DNA of 22,916 bases from CAVLDP01 sp963661945 (lineage in GTDB: Bacteria; Bacillota; Clostridia; Lachnospirales; Lachnospiraceae), in assembly GCA_963661945.1 (NCBI GenBank), contig CAVLDP010000027.1:1-22916 (forward strand). The letters are read 5' to 3'. Both the position numbers and the translations under genes were made by a program. Below the pieces are notes generated by a model. The model ran no database searches. It was given only the letters and a program-made list of their open reading frames with translations, and had not been told where the DNA came from. This document shows positions 8,027 through 15,846 of this stretch, in pieces; position 1 is the stretch's first letter; each line of letters begins with the position of its first letter.

Positions 8027-9619
8027 CTAACTAGCCGCCGGAAGACGATTCAGAAGATCACACAGGACATAACACAGGATTGGTATGAGTATCAAATTCT
8101 GCCAGAAGAGTATCTGCAGACTCTCATAATTCTCCTCCTGATCTGTACCAAACATAATCATTCCCACACTAAAGAGTGGCAGAAGATAACGGCCGGATAG
8201 CTGAAGTACCTCTGTATCGGTTGGTGTAAAACGAATCATACATCCCAGGCAGATAAAGAGAAGGGTTACCATCTGTGCAATGGTCCAGATGATGCGTTTC
8301 TTCTTATCTAGGCTCTTGCCTCTTCGAATCAATAGTCCAGCGATAATGGTAAGTAAAATAAGTACGATATAATTCTCAGGAATCGCAATATCCAAGTTGT
8401 GATTGCCAATTGCCTTGCCAAGAAGAGTCTCTACATAATAGAAGCCAAAACGGCTAAAGGTATGCCACCAAAGCCAGAGCGTATCTGTCTTATGGCTAAG
8501 CGCATAGCCAATGGTCCATGCAGCACGATCATCATACTGCTCAATAGCCGTACCTGTCGTCTTCGAGAAGATTCTGACATAACCTGCAAAGAAGTTCAGC
8601 ATTCTGGTGCAGAAAATCACAACGCAGGATGCAAGCACGATTAAGGCTGCAATCTTATTTCTACGATTCGACAGAGCCTTGTCTAGAATTGCCTTCCATT
8701 TCCTCCATGGAATCATGAAGATGCAGATGGCATAAGCGATATAGACGCCCTTATTTGGCAGAAGGAACATAAAGCTAATCGCAAGAATCAGAATATCCCA
8801 TATCTTAAACTTCACTTCTTCCCTCGAGTAATAGAGGCAAAGAGCTGCCACCAGTATACATAAGGTATTACTCAGAGCGTCATAGGTGAAGGATGTCACC
8901 TGTTCCATAAGAAGCGGAATCATAGCCATAGAGACTACCTGCATGCGTCCAACCGGAATCAGCTTCAAGGCTACAAGTCCAATTACCAGGAATAATACGG
9001 TATTCATCGCGCGTCCAAGATATACCGTCCAGGCGAAGCCCAGATGTAGGATACGAGCAAGTGCGATACCAAAGCCTGTTGGAATATATCGAATCCACAT
9101 CGTATAGAATTCTGTATTTACCTCAGTAAGTGCAGCATTCTTCGCAGATACAATTCCATCCTGATTGGCGATCACCTCGTATTGGTCCGGATAATTACAG
9201 TCAATCTCTGTCCAATTGTTGGCATCCTCGAGTCGCATAACAAGATTACCGGAATCTGTCGTCGTTCCAAGAATCATATCGGATAGATAATAAGCAGATG
9301 TATAATGCACCCATTCATCCGTGCCAGAAAGCGGTGGAACTACCATCTGGAATATAATGCCCCAGCCAATCGTAACCACGACAAACATATGGGTATAACT
9401 AAACTTCTTCTTCGTCAGTACGAAATACAGGAAATAGAAAAATAGCGCCAGCATCGCAACCAGAATCACCGTGAACCAAACCACCGTTCCAGTAGATCGC
9501 GCCATGGTATAGATATGTCGATTGAAGTAACGAAGCAGGAAAAATACGACCAGTAGTCCGACCAGGACATAGGCTATCTGTAATTTATGTTCCTTGCAAA
9601 ATGAAATAGCTTTATTCAT
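8027..9619 (-). CDS. DUF2142-like multi-membrane protein, possible GT-C glycosyltransferase
   Basis: A 530-residue membrane protein with about twelve hydrophobic segments. After two N-terminal spans, an extracytoplasmic loop begins with VVPPLSGTDEWVHY (93-106). That acidic-histidine pattern (PP..xDE..H) is typical of DUF2142 proteins and resembles the first loop of GT-C glycosyltransferases, which use polyprenyl-phosphate sugars outside the cell. A long loop follows at about 120-175. It overlaps legF by 8 bases, so the two are probably co-translated. It may polymerise or decorate the glycan, or move a lipid-linked sugar. No enzyme activity can be claimed from sequence. The family match is good; the GT-C role is inference. 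Confidence 0.7.
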   Translation of the reverse strand: MNKAISFCKEHKLQIAYVLVGLLVVFFLLRYFNRHIYTMARSTGTVVWFTVILVAMLALFFYFLYFVLTKKKFSYTHMFVVVTIGWGIIFQMVVPPLSGTDEWVHYTSAYYLSDMILGTTTDSGNLVMRLEDANNWTEIDCNYPDQYEVIANQDGIVSAKNAALTEVNTEFYTMWIRYIPTGFGIALARILHLGFAWTVYLGRAMNTVLFLVIGLVALKLIPVGRMQVVSMAMIPLLMEQVTSFTYDALSNTLCILVAALCLYYSREEVKFKIWDILILAISFMFLLPNKGVYIAYAICIFMIPWRKWKAILDKALSNRRNKIAALIVLASCVVIFCTRMLNFFAGYVRIFSKTTGTAIEQYDDRAAWTIGYALSHKTDTLWLWWHTFSRFGFYYVETLLGKAIGNHNLDIAIPENYIVLILLTIIAGLLIRRGKSLDKKKRIIWTIAQMVTLLFICLGCMIRFTPTDTEVLQLSGRYLLPLFSVGMIMFGTDQEENYESLQILFWQNLILIPILCYVLCDLLNRLPAAS

Positions 9620-10313
9620 GCTCTTCCTCTCTGAGTTTCATCATATATTCTGCCAGTGCAAAATCATAAGGCGTATCAATATCAATCGAGTCCTCACGGC
9701 TCATCTCATAGATTGTCGTATTCTCGCAGTAATAAGTCCTCTCCTGCTTCAGAAGATCATAATCTAAGATGTAGATTGCACCATTTGGAATATAGTAGGT
9801 AGAATTGGCCTGGCGATTAGCCACGACATTGCCAGCATCAAAGCCTGCATTATGTACTCTGCCCTGGCCGTCCAGTATATGATACCAGCTCACTGGCGTC
9901 TCAGCCTCTGTCATGGAAATGAGTGTTCTGGCTCCATCCTGGTTAAACTTCTCCACAGCCTCATCAATATGCTCTGTCGTACGCATAGGAGCAGTCGCCA
10001 GCATGACCATGAATTTCTCCACGTCACAGCCTTCCTGATCTCTCATGAATTCTGCCGCATGCAGATAGACATCAATCGCAGAAGCTGTATCTGTAGCAAG
10101 TTCCTGTGGTCTTAGAAATGGAACCTCTGCCCCATACTCTCGTGCCACAGACGCAATCTCTTCATCATCTGTTGTAACAACAACGCGGTCAATATATCTT
10201 GATGCAAGAGCCTCCTCAATTGCTCGCCCAATTAATGGCTTGCCAAGAAGTGGCTTGATATTCTTACCAGGAAGACCCTTTGAGCCTCCTCTTGCTGGAA
10301 TAAATGCAATCAT
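9612..10313 (-). CDS. legF: CMP-nonulosonate synthetase (LegF/NeuA-like cytidylyltransferase)
   Basis: A 233-residue cytoplasmic cytidylyltransferase. The N-terminal signature IPARGGSKGLPGKNIK (5-20) is the CTP-binding loop of CMP-sialic/CMP-legionaminic acid synthetases. It is followed by the family blocks VVVTTDDEEIA (44-54) and RPQELATDTASAID (67-80), and later the NAGFD and ANRQ segments. The enzyme activates the C9 acid made by the LegI-like synthase to its CMP form, the donor for transfer. The length is normal for a single-domain form. It is separated from legI by the lipoate/GT2 unit and may have its own promoter. Its end overlaps the DUF2142-like gene by 8 bases. Whether the substrate is legionaminic or sialic acid is inferred from legB, legC and ptmE, not from this sequence alone. 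Confidence 0.86.
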   Translation of the reverse strand: MIAFIPARGGSKGLPGKNIKPLLGKPLIGRAIEEALASRYIDRVVVTTDDEEIASVAREYGAEVPFLRPQELATDTASAIDVYLHAAEFMRDQEGCDVEKFMVMLATAPMRTTEHIDEAVEKFNQDGARTLISMTEAETPVSWYHILDGQGRVHNAGFDAGNVVANRQANSTYYIPNGAIYILDYDLLKQERTYYCENTTIYEMSREDSIDIDTPYDFALAEYMMKLREEEHE

Positions 10314-10433
10314 CTGTATCCTCGTTTTTCTTAATTATTGTATTCAAAAATTTGCCGAAATAAATTCTATCATACTTTCACCATAAAGCATACCTAAAGG
10401 GATGCTACTGCAAGAAAGCAGGAGTTAATCTTC
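10314..10433 (-). promoter_or_regulatory. Intergenic region with possible promoter for legF
   Basis: This 120-base AT-rich gap is the longest non-coding stretch in the window. On the minus strand it contains TATGATAGAAT (about 10364-10374) and TACAAT (10337-10342), either of which could be a -10 box, but no convincing -35. A clear GAGG lies 7 bases before the legF ATG. A weak interrupted 7-bp hairpin near 10405-10424 has no T-run. A second transcription start for legF onward is plausible but not shown. Confidence 0.35.
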
Positions 10434-11426
10434 CTAGGAAAGCATAGTGCGCATTCGCTCTAAGATAGCAAGCTCGAGTGCACTATCCACTTCTTCTTCT
10501 CGCTCTATGATACCCTTCTCCGTAAGTGACATTCCGCGCAAGCTCTCACGAAAGCACTCCATCCTCTCAACCTCGAGGATATCGCCTTCATAGAGGAAGT
10601 CTAAGATAGCCCCATCACGTTCTACAATAGAGAAATAAAGGGAGCCCCACCTACCCTGCAAAAGCTCATAAGAGGAAAGTGGCTTACCATAAATCCAATC
10701 TGGATTACACAAGGTCTGCCTTATCTTATCTACCTGTGCAGGATCAATAACCCGCGCCAAATCTATAGCATCATTTTCATCTGCATAGGTTCGGTCAAAT
10801 TCCTCATGAATTGTATCTATTACCGACTCCACTGTAAGATCTGGCAGAAAATCGCTAAGATTACGAATACGGGAAGCTACAGATTGAATCCCCTTGGACC
10901 TAAGCTTGTAATCATCCGGTGTTAAAATCCGCTCTGCAAGCAGGAGGTCTTCTGATATCAGTAGGGTTCCGTGTGTCATATGAACAGAATCCACTGTTCG
11001 GTATGCAGTTCCGGAAACCTTGAAGCCATCGACTAAGATATCATTTCTACCGGATGCCTCTGATGCAATACCAAGACGATGAAGAGATGCGATAAGAAGG
11101 CTTACCCCAGGATTTTCCCTATATTCCTCCCCAGTATAGAAGAAAGAATAATTCAGATTACCAAGATCCTGATAGACTGCTCCGCCGCCGCTTCTTCTTC
11201 GAACCAGGTCAACCTCCTCCTCGTAGAGAAGGTCAAGGTCCACCTCACGAGAAGCACTTTGGTTACGCCCCAGAACTACCGCCTTCCTACTCTGCCAGAG
11301 GAAGAGCCCCAGAATATCCTCTTCTGCATTCTTCCTCTCATTACAATAGGAAATGATTGCATCCTCTATCGCAAGATTCTCGTAGGGATTCTCTGATGTT
11401 GCCTCAAGATAAAAAGTCTTATACAT
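10434..11426 (-). CDS. lplA: Lipoate-protein ligase A
   Basis: A 330-residue protein close to the usual full length of LplA. The catalytic domain has NLAIEDAI (18-25), the conserved lipoate/ATP-binding RRRSGGGAVYQDLGNLNYSF, the lysine block FKVSGTAYR, and a later HGTLLI. A smaller C-terminal domain (about 250-330) with the LQGRWGS wording of two-domain LplA completes it. The enzyme activates free lipoate with ATP and attaches it to a lysine on E2 or H-protein lipoyl domains in the cytoplasm. Its ATG lies 8 bases inside the end of the GT2 gene. No lipoyl-domain protein is in the window, so the substrate must be coded elsewhere. The octanoyl-transferase relatives LipM/LipL are less likely given the two-domain form. 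Confidence 0.9.
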   Translation of the reverse strand: MYKTFYLEATSENPYENLAIEDAIISYCNERKNAEEDILGLFLWQSRKAVVLGRNQSASREVDLDLLYEEEVDLVRRRSGGGAVYQDLGNLNYSFFYTGEEYRENPGVSLLIASLHRLGIASEASGRNDILVDGFKVSGTAYRTVDSVHMTHGTLLISEDLLLAERILTPDDYKLRSKGIQSVASRIRNLSDFLPDLTVESVIDTIHEEFDRTYADENDAIDLARVIDPAQVDKIRQTLCNPDWIYGKPLSSYELLQGRWGSLYFSIVERDGAILDFLYEGDILEVERMECFRESLRGMSLTEKGIIEREEEVDSALELAILERMRTMLS

Positions 11427-12261
11427 GGATAAAATCCCACCAATAACGAAGCCCCGGTGCAGCTTCGTGTGCTAATCGAGAAGCCTCCTCTATGCTAATC
11501 TCCTGATAGCGCTGATAGAGATTTGCACACACTATGTAGCGGTCAGAAAGAAGGGAGAAATGTTCTCTCTTCACAGAAATCTCCCGAAGCAGGTTCTCCT
11601 CAGTAAGTTCTGCCACTCCTGCGATATTACCGGGGTGAATGTTGTAATACGTCTCCGCCCCATCTACGAAGCAGCCTCTGCCGCCATCTAAGAGAATCCT
11701 CGTGTAGAGATACCAATCGAAGATCTTCGTCTCGCCTTCGTAGAGGCTGTCAATAAAGTCAGAATCCAAGAGATTAAGATTCAAGCCCGAGATGCTCATC
11801 CCTAGGAAATTACTCTGCAAGTCCAGATTGTCTTCTGTCACTTCTTCTGGGAAATGTGGCATAATCTGCTCTCCCTGCCAGGAAAGAAGGTCATTGTAGT
11901 AGAAATGATAACTGCCGCAAGTCTTCTCAAAGGCCCTCCTGTAATTCCTGATTCGATCCTTAGCGAAGCGGTCGTCCGCATCCCCTACGATAAGAAGATC
12001 ATATGAGGATTTCTTCGCTTCCTTCATGAGATGAATTCGATTCTCTGAAATGGAGCTTCCATCCTCGATAGCAAGAAGCCTCGTCCTTGCAGCAAGAATC
12101 GGGTAATCAGCAAGAGCCTCTGCTAAGACAGCCTCATCTACTCCATCATTTAACAGAAGGAAATCAAAATCGCTATCGCTCTGCTCCGTAAGTGATTCAA
12201 GCATCACAGGTAAGAACGCAACCGCTCCCGGATATATCACGCTTCCAAATGCAATCTTCAT
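11419..12261 (-). CDS. GT2-like glycosyltransferase between lpdA and lplA
   Basis: A 280-residue divergent GT-A glycosyltransferase. Visible blocks are a first strand ending in FGSVIYPG (5-12), the nucleotide-side FLLLNDGVD (34-42), and the metal-binding VGDADDRF (92-99). Later come a DWYLYTRILLDGG segment and a YNIHPGNI motif, as often seen in GT2 family C-terminal halves. There are no membrane spans. The start ATG overlaps the lpdA stop (ATGA), with AGGA about 8 bases upstream inside lpdA. Its end overlaps lplA by 8 bases. It is therefore locked by translation coupling between two lipoate-metabolism genes. The acceptor and donor are unknown. The glycosyltransferase fold call is fairly firm, but the function within this trio is not. 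Confidence 0.72.
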   Translation of the reverse strand: MKIAFGSVIYPGAVAFLPVMLESLTEQSDSDFDFLLLNDGVDEAVLAEALADYPILAARTRLLAIEDGSSISENRIHLMKEAKKSSYDLLIVGDADDRFAKDRIRNYRRAFEKTCGSYHFYYNDLLSWQGEQIMPHFPEEVTEDNLDLQSNFLGMSISGLNLNLLDSDFIDSLYEGETKIFDWYLYTRILLDGGRGCFVDGAETYYNIHPGNIAGVAELTEENLLREISVKREHFSLLSDRYIVCANLYQRYQEISIEEASRLAHEAAPGLRYWWDFIHV

Positions 12262-13631
12262 TCGAACATTCCTATCAATTCATGCATAATCTCCCCAACG
12301 GTTGGGTGTGGAAAAATCATACTCTCCATATCATAAGTTGTTGCGGCAGATCTGAGCATAAGCTCAACCGCAAGACCAATCTCAGATGCGCCATTTCCAA
12401 TCATGGAGAAACCAAGAAGCTTATGTGTGTTAGTCTCAACTAACATCTTGGCAATTGCACCATCCTTGCCATGTTCTGCAAAATATTTGCCAGAGTATGT
12501 CATAGGAATGGATTTTGCCACGTAATCTATACCTGCATCTAAAGCTGCTTCCTCAGTAAGACCACAGGTCAGCACCTCAGGATTTGAATAGATCACAGAT
12601 GGCACAAGGCCATAATCCATGTTAGCCTCTTGTCCGAGAATATTCTGCACAGCAACACGCGCCTCTGCATAAGCGGTGTGAGCTAGCATCATCCTGCCAT
12701 TTACATCGCCAATCGCATAGATGTGATCAACATTTGTCTTCATGTGAGAATCTACATCTATTGCCTTGTCGCAAGAGACAGCTGTGTTCTCAAGACCAAA
12801 GCCTGTGAGATTCGCCCGTCTGCCAACTGATATCAGCACAGCATCTGCGCGCAATGTCCGTTCTCCTGATAAGGTCTGTAAGCTCACGCCAAGTGGTGTA
12901 AATGCAGTTGCCCTTGCGGAAGTAATCACTTCAACTCCCTGCTTCTTAAGAATCTTCTCATAAGCTCTTGCAATCTCAAGATCAAGTGGTCCTCCCACAT
13001 GATCGAGCGCATCCACAAGCGTAACCTGACTTCCAATTCCATGGAAATAACTGGCAGCCTCAAGACCAATCACACCAGCACCGATGATCAGAAGAGACGC
13101 AGGTGCTTCCGTAAGGTTCAACATATCATCAGAATACAAAACTGGATAAGGCAGGTGATTATTCTCAACTGGGAGGCGAATCTCACTAGAACCCGTCGCG
13201 ATAATTAAATCTCGCCCAATCAGCTCTTCTCTACCTACAGAAGTCTCCACACTAAGATGAATTCCATCTGCTGCCACCTCATCTATCATGCCATGTCCAG
13301 AGAGAACCGTAACACCAGCCATCTTCAGCTTACCGGCTACGCCAGACGTCAGTCCCTGCACGATAGTATCCTTGGTCTTCTTCACCGCAGAATGGTCTGC
13401 TGCAAGAGTAGAAATCTCTCCCACAAGAAGTCCACTCTTCTGCTTCCTAGTCACTTCTTCCAAGGTTCTACTAACATGAAGATAGGATTTAAGTGGAATA
13501 CAACCACGATTCAGACAGGTTCCACCCAGCGCATCCTCTTCTATCAATGTCACGCTCTTACCTGCTCTTGCAGCAAGGTATGCCGCCTCATATCCCCCTG
13601 GGCCTCCACCCAGTACAATTACATCTATCAT
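12258..13631 (-). CDS. lpdA: Dihydrolipoyl dehydrogenase (E3)
   Basis: A 457-residue class I pyridine nucleotide-disulfide oxidoreductase with the full family layout. FAD is bound by VLGGGPGGYEAA (6-17). The redox-active disulfide is C39/C44 in GGTCLNRGCIPLKS (36-49). The NAD-binding motif is GAGVIGLEAASYF, and a second FAD block reads YAIGDVNGRMMLAHTA. The C-terminal catalytic dyad HPTVGE gives H442 and E447. E3 reoxidises dihydrolipoyl groups on 2-oxoacid dehydrogenases or the glycine cleavage H protein, using NAD+. There is no N-terminal lipoyl domain. It starts directly at the upstream GT2 stop and overlaps the next GT2 by 4 bases (ATGA). The lipoate ligase two genes downstream supports the lipoyl assignment over related disulfide reductases. 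No E1, E2 or H protein is present. Confidence 0.86.
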   Translation of the reverse strand: MIDVIVLGGGPGGYEAAYLAARAGKSVTLIEEDALGGTCLNRGCIPLKSYLHVSRTLEEVTRKQKSGLLVGEISTLAADHSAVKKTKDTIVQGLTSGVAGKLKMAGVTVLSGHGMIDEVAADGIHLSVETSVGREELIGRDLIIATGSSEIRLPVENNHLPYPVLYSDDMLNLTEAPASLLIIGAGVIGLEAASYFHGIGSQVTLVDALDHVGGPLDLEIARAYEKILKKQGVEVITSARATAFTPLGVSLQTLSGERTLRADAVLISVGRRANLTGFGLENTAVSCDKAIDVDSHMKTNVDHIYAIGDVNGRMMLAHTAYAEARVAVQNILGQEANMDYGLVPSVIYSNPEVLTCGLTEEAALDAGIDYVAKSIPMTYSGKYFAEHGKDGAIAKMLVETNTHKLLGFSMIGNGASEIGLAVELMLRSAATTYDMESMIFPHPTVGEIMHELIGMFE

Positions 13632-14696
13632 CTAATGTCCTCCCTGCTTGGAGCGAATCTGCCCAAGTCTCATATCAATAGCAAGAAGTCTAAGATGTCC
13701 TCCCGCCAAATAGGAAAGCCGCCTCACAAGTGTCCTCGGCAAATCCAGAGTGGCTAGCTCATCTATATGGAAGAAGGCCTTGGTCGTCCGCTCCATGGAT
13801 TGCTTGAGACGCCTGATTTTCTGCAAGCCATTCATCGATTGTCCCTCTGCAAAGGCTTGATTCAGTCCAGTCTCAATCAGGAAAATCTTATAATAGATTA
13901 GTTGCCTGCCATAGTCCTGAAATAGATCCTTGCCCTCAGCCAGGGAATAGGTTAGATAATCAAGCAGTATCTCAGCTCGCTTAAAATAATCCACTTCAAA
14001 CTTACGCGACATGGAATCTGCCACTAAGCGATAATGATAATCAAGATTCTCATTGTCAATTACAAGAACTCTCACGGCATCAAGCATCGGATAGAGGCAG
14101 GCCGCATCCTCCCCCATCACAATGGAATCAAAGACTCGATTCTGAAATAAGGTCAGCACCTCTCTTCGATAGAGCTTGTTCCAGATAGCTGCAATCACGC
14201 CAGGCTCATAGTAGCTTCCGTTATAGAGCATATAGCTCCTCAGAAATTCCAGCGTATGAACAGAGTCCTGTCTTCCTGTGTAGACGCCAGAACCCACTTG
14301 ATTCACAACTGCCTCTCCCTCATCTCCTCGAAGGAAACCAGCCGCAACTACGTCAGCATCCTCCTCCAGTGCCTTATCTAAGAGACGCTCAATAAAGGTT
14401 GGCTCAATCCAATCATCGCCGTCCACATAGGCAATGTATTCACCGCTACTTGCATGAAGTCCAGCCTTCCTGGCAGAGACCAAGCCACCATTTGCCTTGT
14501 GAATTACGTAAACCCTGTCATCCTCCCTGGCATATTCATCCAGGATTCCAGGGCAGGCATCATCCCCTCCATCATCCACCAGGATAATCTCGAGGTCCTT
14601 ATATGTCTGCGCCAGGATGGAATTCACACATTCTCTGATATAATTTTCAACATGATAGACCGGTACAATGACCGACACAAGTGGATTAATATTCAT
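13632..14696 (-). CDS. Family 2 glycosyltransferase
   Basis: A 354-residue GT-A fold glycosyltransferase, predicted cytoplasmic and membrane-peripheral. The N-terminal domain has VSVIVPVYHVENYI (7-20), the nucleotide-binding LVDDGG (39-44), NGGLVSARKAG (69-79) and the metal-binding VDGDDW (91-96). The C-terminal third is helical and basic with no obvious membrane span. This wording is typical of glycosyltransferases of capsule and teichoic-type glycan clusters. The sugar moved cannot be read from the sequence. No clear ribosome site precedes its ATG, and a possible -10 box lies 7 bases upstream. Its own end holds the strong GGGAGG that serves the next gene, whose ATG follows the stop with no gap, so the two are translated as a pair. 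Confidence 0.84.
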   Translation of the reverse strand: MNINPLVSVIVPVYHVENYIRECVNSILAQTYKDLEIILVDDGGDDACPGILDEYAREDDRVYVIHKANGGLVSARKAGLHASSGEYIAYVDGDDWIEPTFIERLLDKALEEDADVVAAGFLRGDEGEAVVNQVGSGVYTGRQDSVHTLEFLRSYMLYNGSYYEPGVIAAIWNKLYRREVLTLFQNRVFDSIVMGEDAACLYPMLDAVRVLVIDNENLDYHYRLVADSMSRKFEVDYFKRAEILLDYLTYSLAEGKDLFQDYGRQLIYYKIFLIETGLNQAFAEGQSMNGLQKIRRLKQSMERTTKAFFHIDELATLDLPRTLVRRLSYLAGGHLRLLAIDMRLGQIRSKQGGH

Positions 14697-14703
14697 AAAG
14701 GTT

Positions 14704-14712
14704 ATTTTACCA
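14704..14712 (-). promoter_or_regulatory. Possible extended -10 box just before the GT2 start
   Basis: TGGTAAAAT on the minus strand is one mismatch from an ideal extended -10. It follows the hairpin directly and sits 7 bases before the GT2 ATG, so transcription could begin at or next to the start codon. I see no convincing -35 hexamer and no ribosome site before that ATG. The region is AT-rich, so chance is a serious alternative. Confidence 0.3.
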
Positions 14713-14716
14713 TATT

Positions 14717-14745
14717 AAAAGCCAGAGGGCATAGGCTCTCTGGCT
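14717..14745 (-). terminator. Hairpin with T-run between legI and the GT2 gene
   Basis: On the minus strand AGCCAGAG (14745-14738) pairs with CTCTGGCT (14727-14720), giving an 8-bp stem. Past one mismatch, an inner GC/GC pairing encloses a short loop. TTTT ends the stem at 14720-14717 and AAT follows. It lies 27 bases after the legI stop. The short T-run suggests a partial terminator or attenuator that splits the sugar-synthesis block from the downstream unit, rather than a complete stop. Confidence 0.6.
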
Positions 14746-14771
14746 CACAATTCATAGAAATATTAATTTTC

Positions 14772-15818
14772 TTAGAAATCTTCCATACGGATGATCTCAT
14801 CCTCTGTAATATCACGCTTTGCTTCCTTGCCAAGGAGGAATTCATAATACTTCGGTGAGATTCCAATTCCTGGACGCTTGTAATCCAGGTCATCCTCTGT
14901 AATAACGTGTCCCTTCGCAATTGGACGAGCAGCCACGATACTACGCTTAAAGGCTTCCCTACGTTCCTGGTTCTCATTTACCACCTTAGAAGTCGTACCA
15001 AGCATCTTATAGCCCTGCTCAGCAGCCGCACAAATTGCCTTGAGTTCTTCTGGATTTGCAGAAATCTTGTGATCCCAGCCTACCATGTTCTGATCCAAGG
15101 TGAAGTGCTTCTCAATAATGCAGGCTCCCTTGGCAATAGACATGATTGGTGCAACCACGCCCATTGTATGATCTGAATATCCCACCTTACAATTAAAGGT
15201 AGTACGAAGCATATCAATATTGTTGAGGTTCACCTCTTCATCCTTTGGAGGATAAATGGATACGCAGTGAAGAAGGATAACCTCCTTACATCCATTTGCA
15301 CGAAGTGTGTCCACTGCATCTGACACATCAGATAGCGGGCAGAGTCCATTAGATAAGACAACTGGCTTGCCCTTCGATGCTACATACTTAAGAAATGGAA
15401 TATTATCCAAATCCATGGATGCGATCTTGATAAATGGAACATCAAGCTCATCTACAAGGAAATCCACTTCTCTCTTGGTAAATGGAGTGGAATTGAACTC
15501 GATTCCCACCTTATCGCAATATTCCTTCAGCTCTCTCTGCTGATCGAGAGATACCGCATACTTATCTACAATCTCTTCGAGCGTATAATCTGTACGATTA
15601 CGATAATCATCGCGAAGGAAATAATTATCCTCGTAATTTCTCTTAGAGAAAATACTATGCTTGTTCCATGACTGGAACTTCGCGCAGTCGGCGCCACACT
15701 CTACTGCCTTATCAATCATCTCAAAGGCAAGCTTCATATCACCATTATGATTGGCACCAAGCTCTGCAATCACATATGGACGTCCATATTCCTGAATTGC
15801 TTCATATGAAAACTTCAT
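14772..15818 (-). CDS. legI: NeuB/LegI-like nonulosonic acid synthase
   Basis: A 348-residue cytoplasmic enzyme. The NeuB domain shows AELGANHNGD (18-27), AKFQSW (46-51), NSTPF (109-113), IKIAS (130-134), LLHCVSIYP (182-190), GYSDHT (213-218) and EKHFTLD (236-242). A C-terminal SAF/antifreeze-like domain occupies about 288-345. The family condenses a 6-carbon amino sugar with phosphoenolpyruvate to give sialic, legionaminic or pseudaminic-type acid. With legB- and legC-like genes upstream, di-N-acetyllegionaminic acid is the best guess. The start at 15818 is chosen because AAGGAG lies 7 bases before this ATG; a TTG 18 bases earlier lies upstream of that site. Two blocks differ from common NeuB wording: LSNG (155-158) and GWDH (247-250). 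A hairpin with a T-run follows the stop. Confidence 0.85.
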   Translation of the reverse strand: MKFSYEAIQEYGRPYVIAELGANHNGDMKLAFEMIDKAVECGADCAKFQSWNKHSIFSKRNYEDNYFLRDDYRNRTDYTLEEIVDKYAVSLDQQRELKEYCDKVGIEFNSTPFTKREVDFLVDELDVPFIKIASMDLDNIPFLKYVASKGKPVVLSNGLCPLSDVSDAVDTLRANGCKEVILLHCVSIYPPKDEEVNLNNIDMLRTTFNCKVGYSDHTMGVVAPIMSIAKGACIIEKHFTLDQNMVGWDHKISANPEELKAICAAAEQGYKMLGTTSKVVNENQERREAFKRSIVAARPIAKGHVITEDDLDYKRPGIGISPKYYEFLLGKEAKRDITEDEIIRMEDF

Positions 15819-15825
15819 CTTATAT

Positions 15826-15831
15826 CTCCTT
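15826..15831 (-). promoter_or_regulatory. Ribosome binding site fixing the legI start
   Basis: AAGGAG on the minus strand lies 7 bases before the ATG at 15818. It supports that ATG over the in-frame TTG at 15836, which would place this ribosome site inside the coding region. Confidence 0.75.
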
Positions 15832-15846
15832 ATCAAAATCTATAAT

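Noticed and set aside
10405..10424. Hairpin after lplA as a terminator
   Set aside because: The 7-bp stem has a central mismatch and no T-run follows it on the minus strand, so it does not qualify as an intrinsic terminator.
13257..13757. Plus-strand open frame of 166 codons
   Set aside because: It is antisense to lpdA and the GT2 gene, both of which have clear catalytic motifs.
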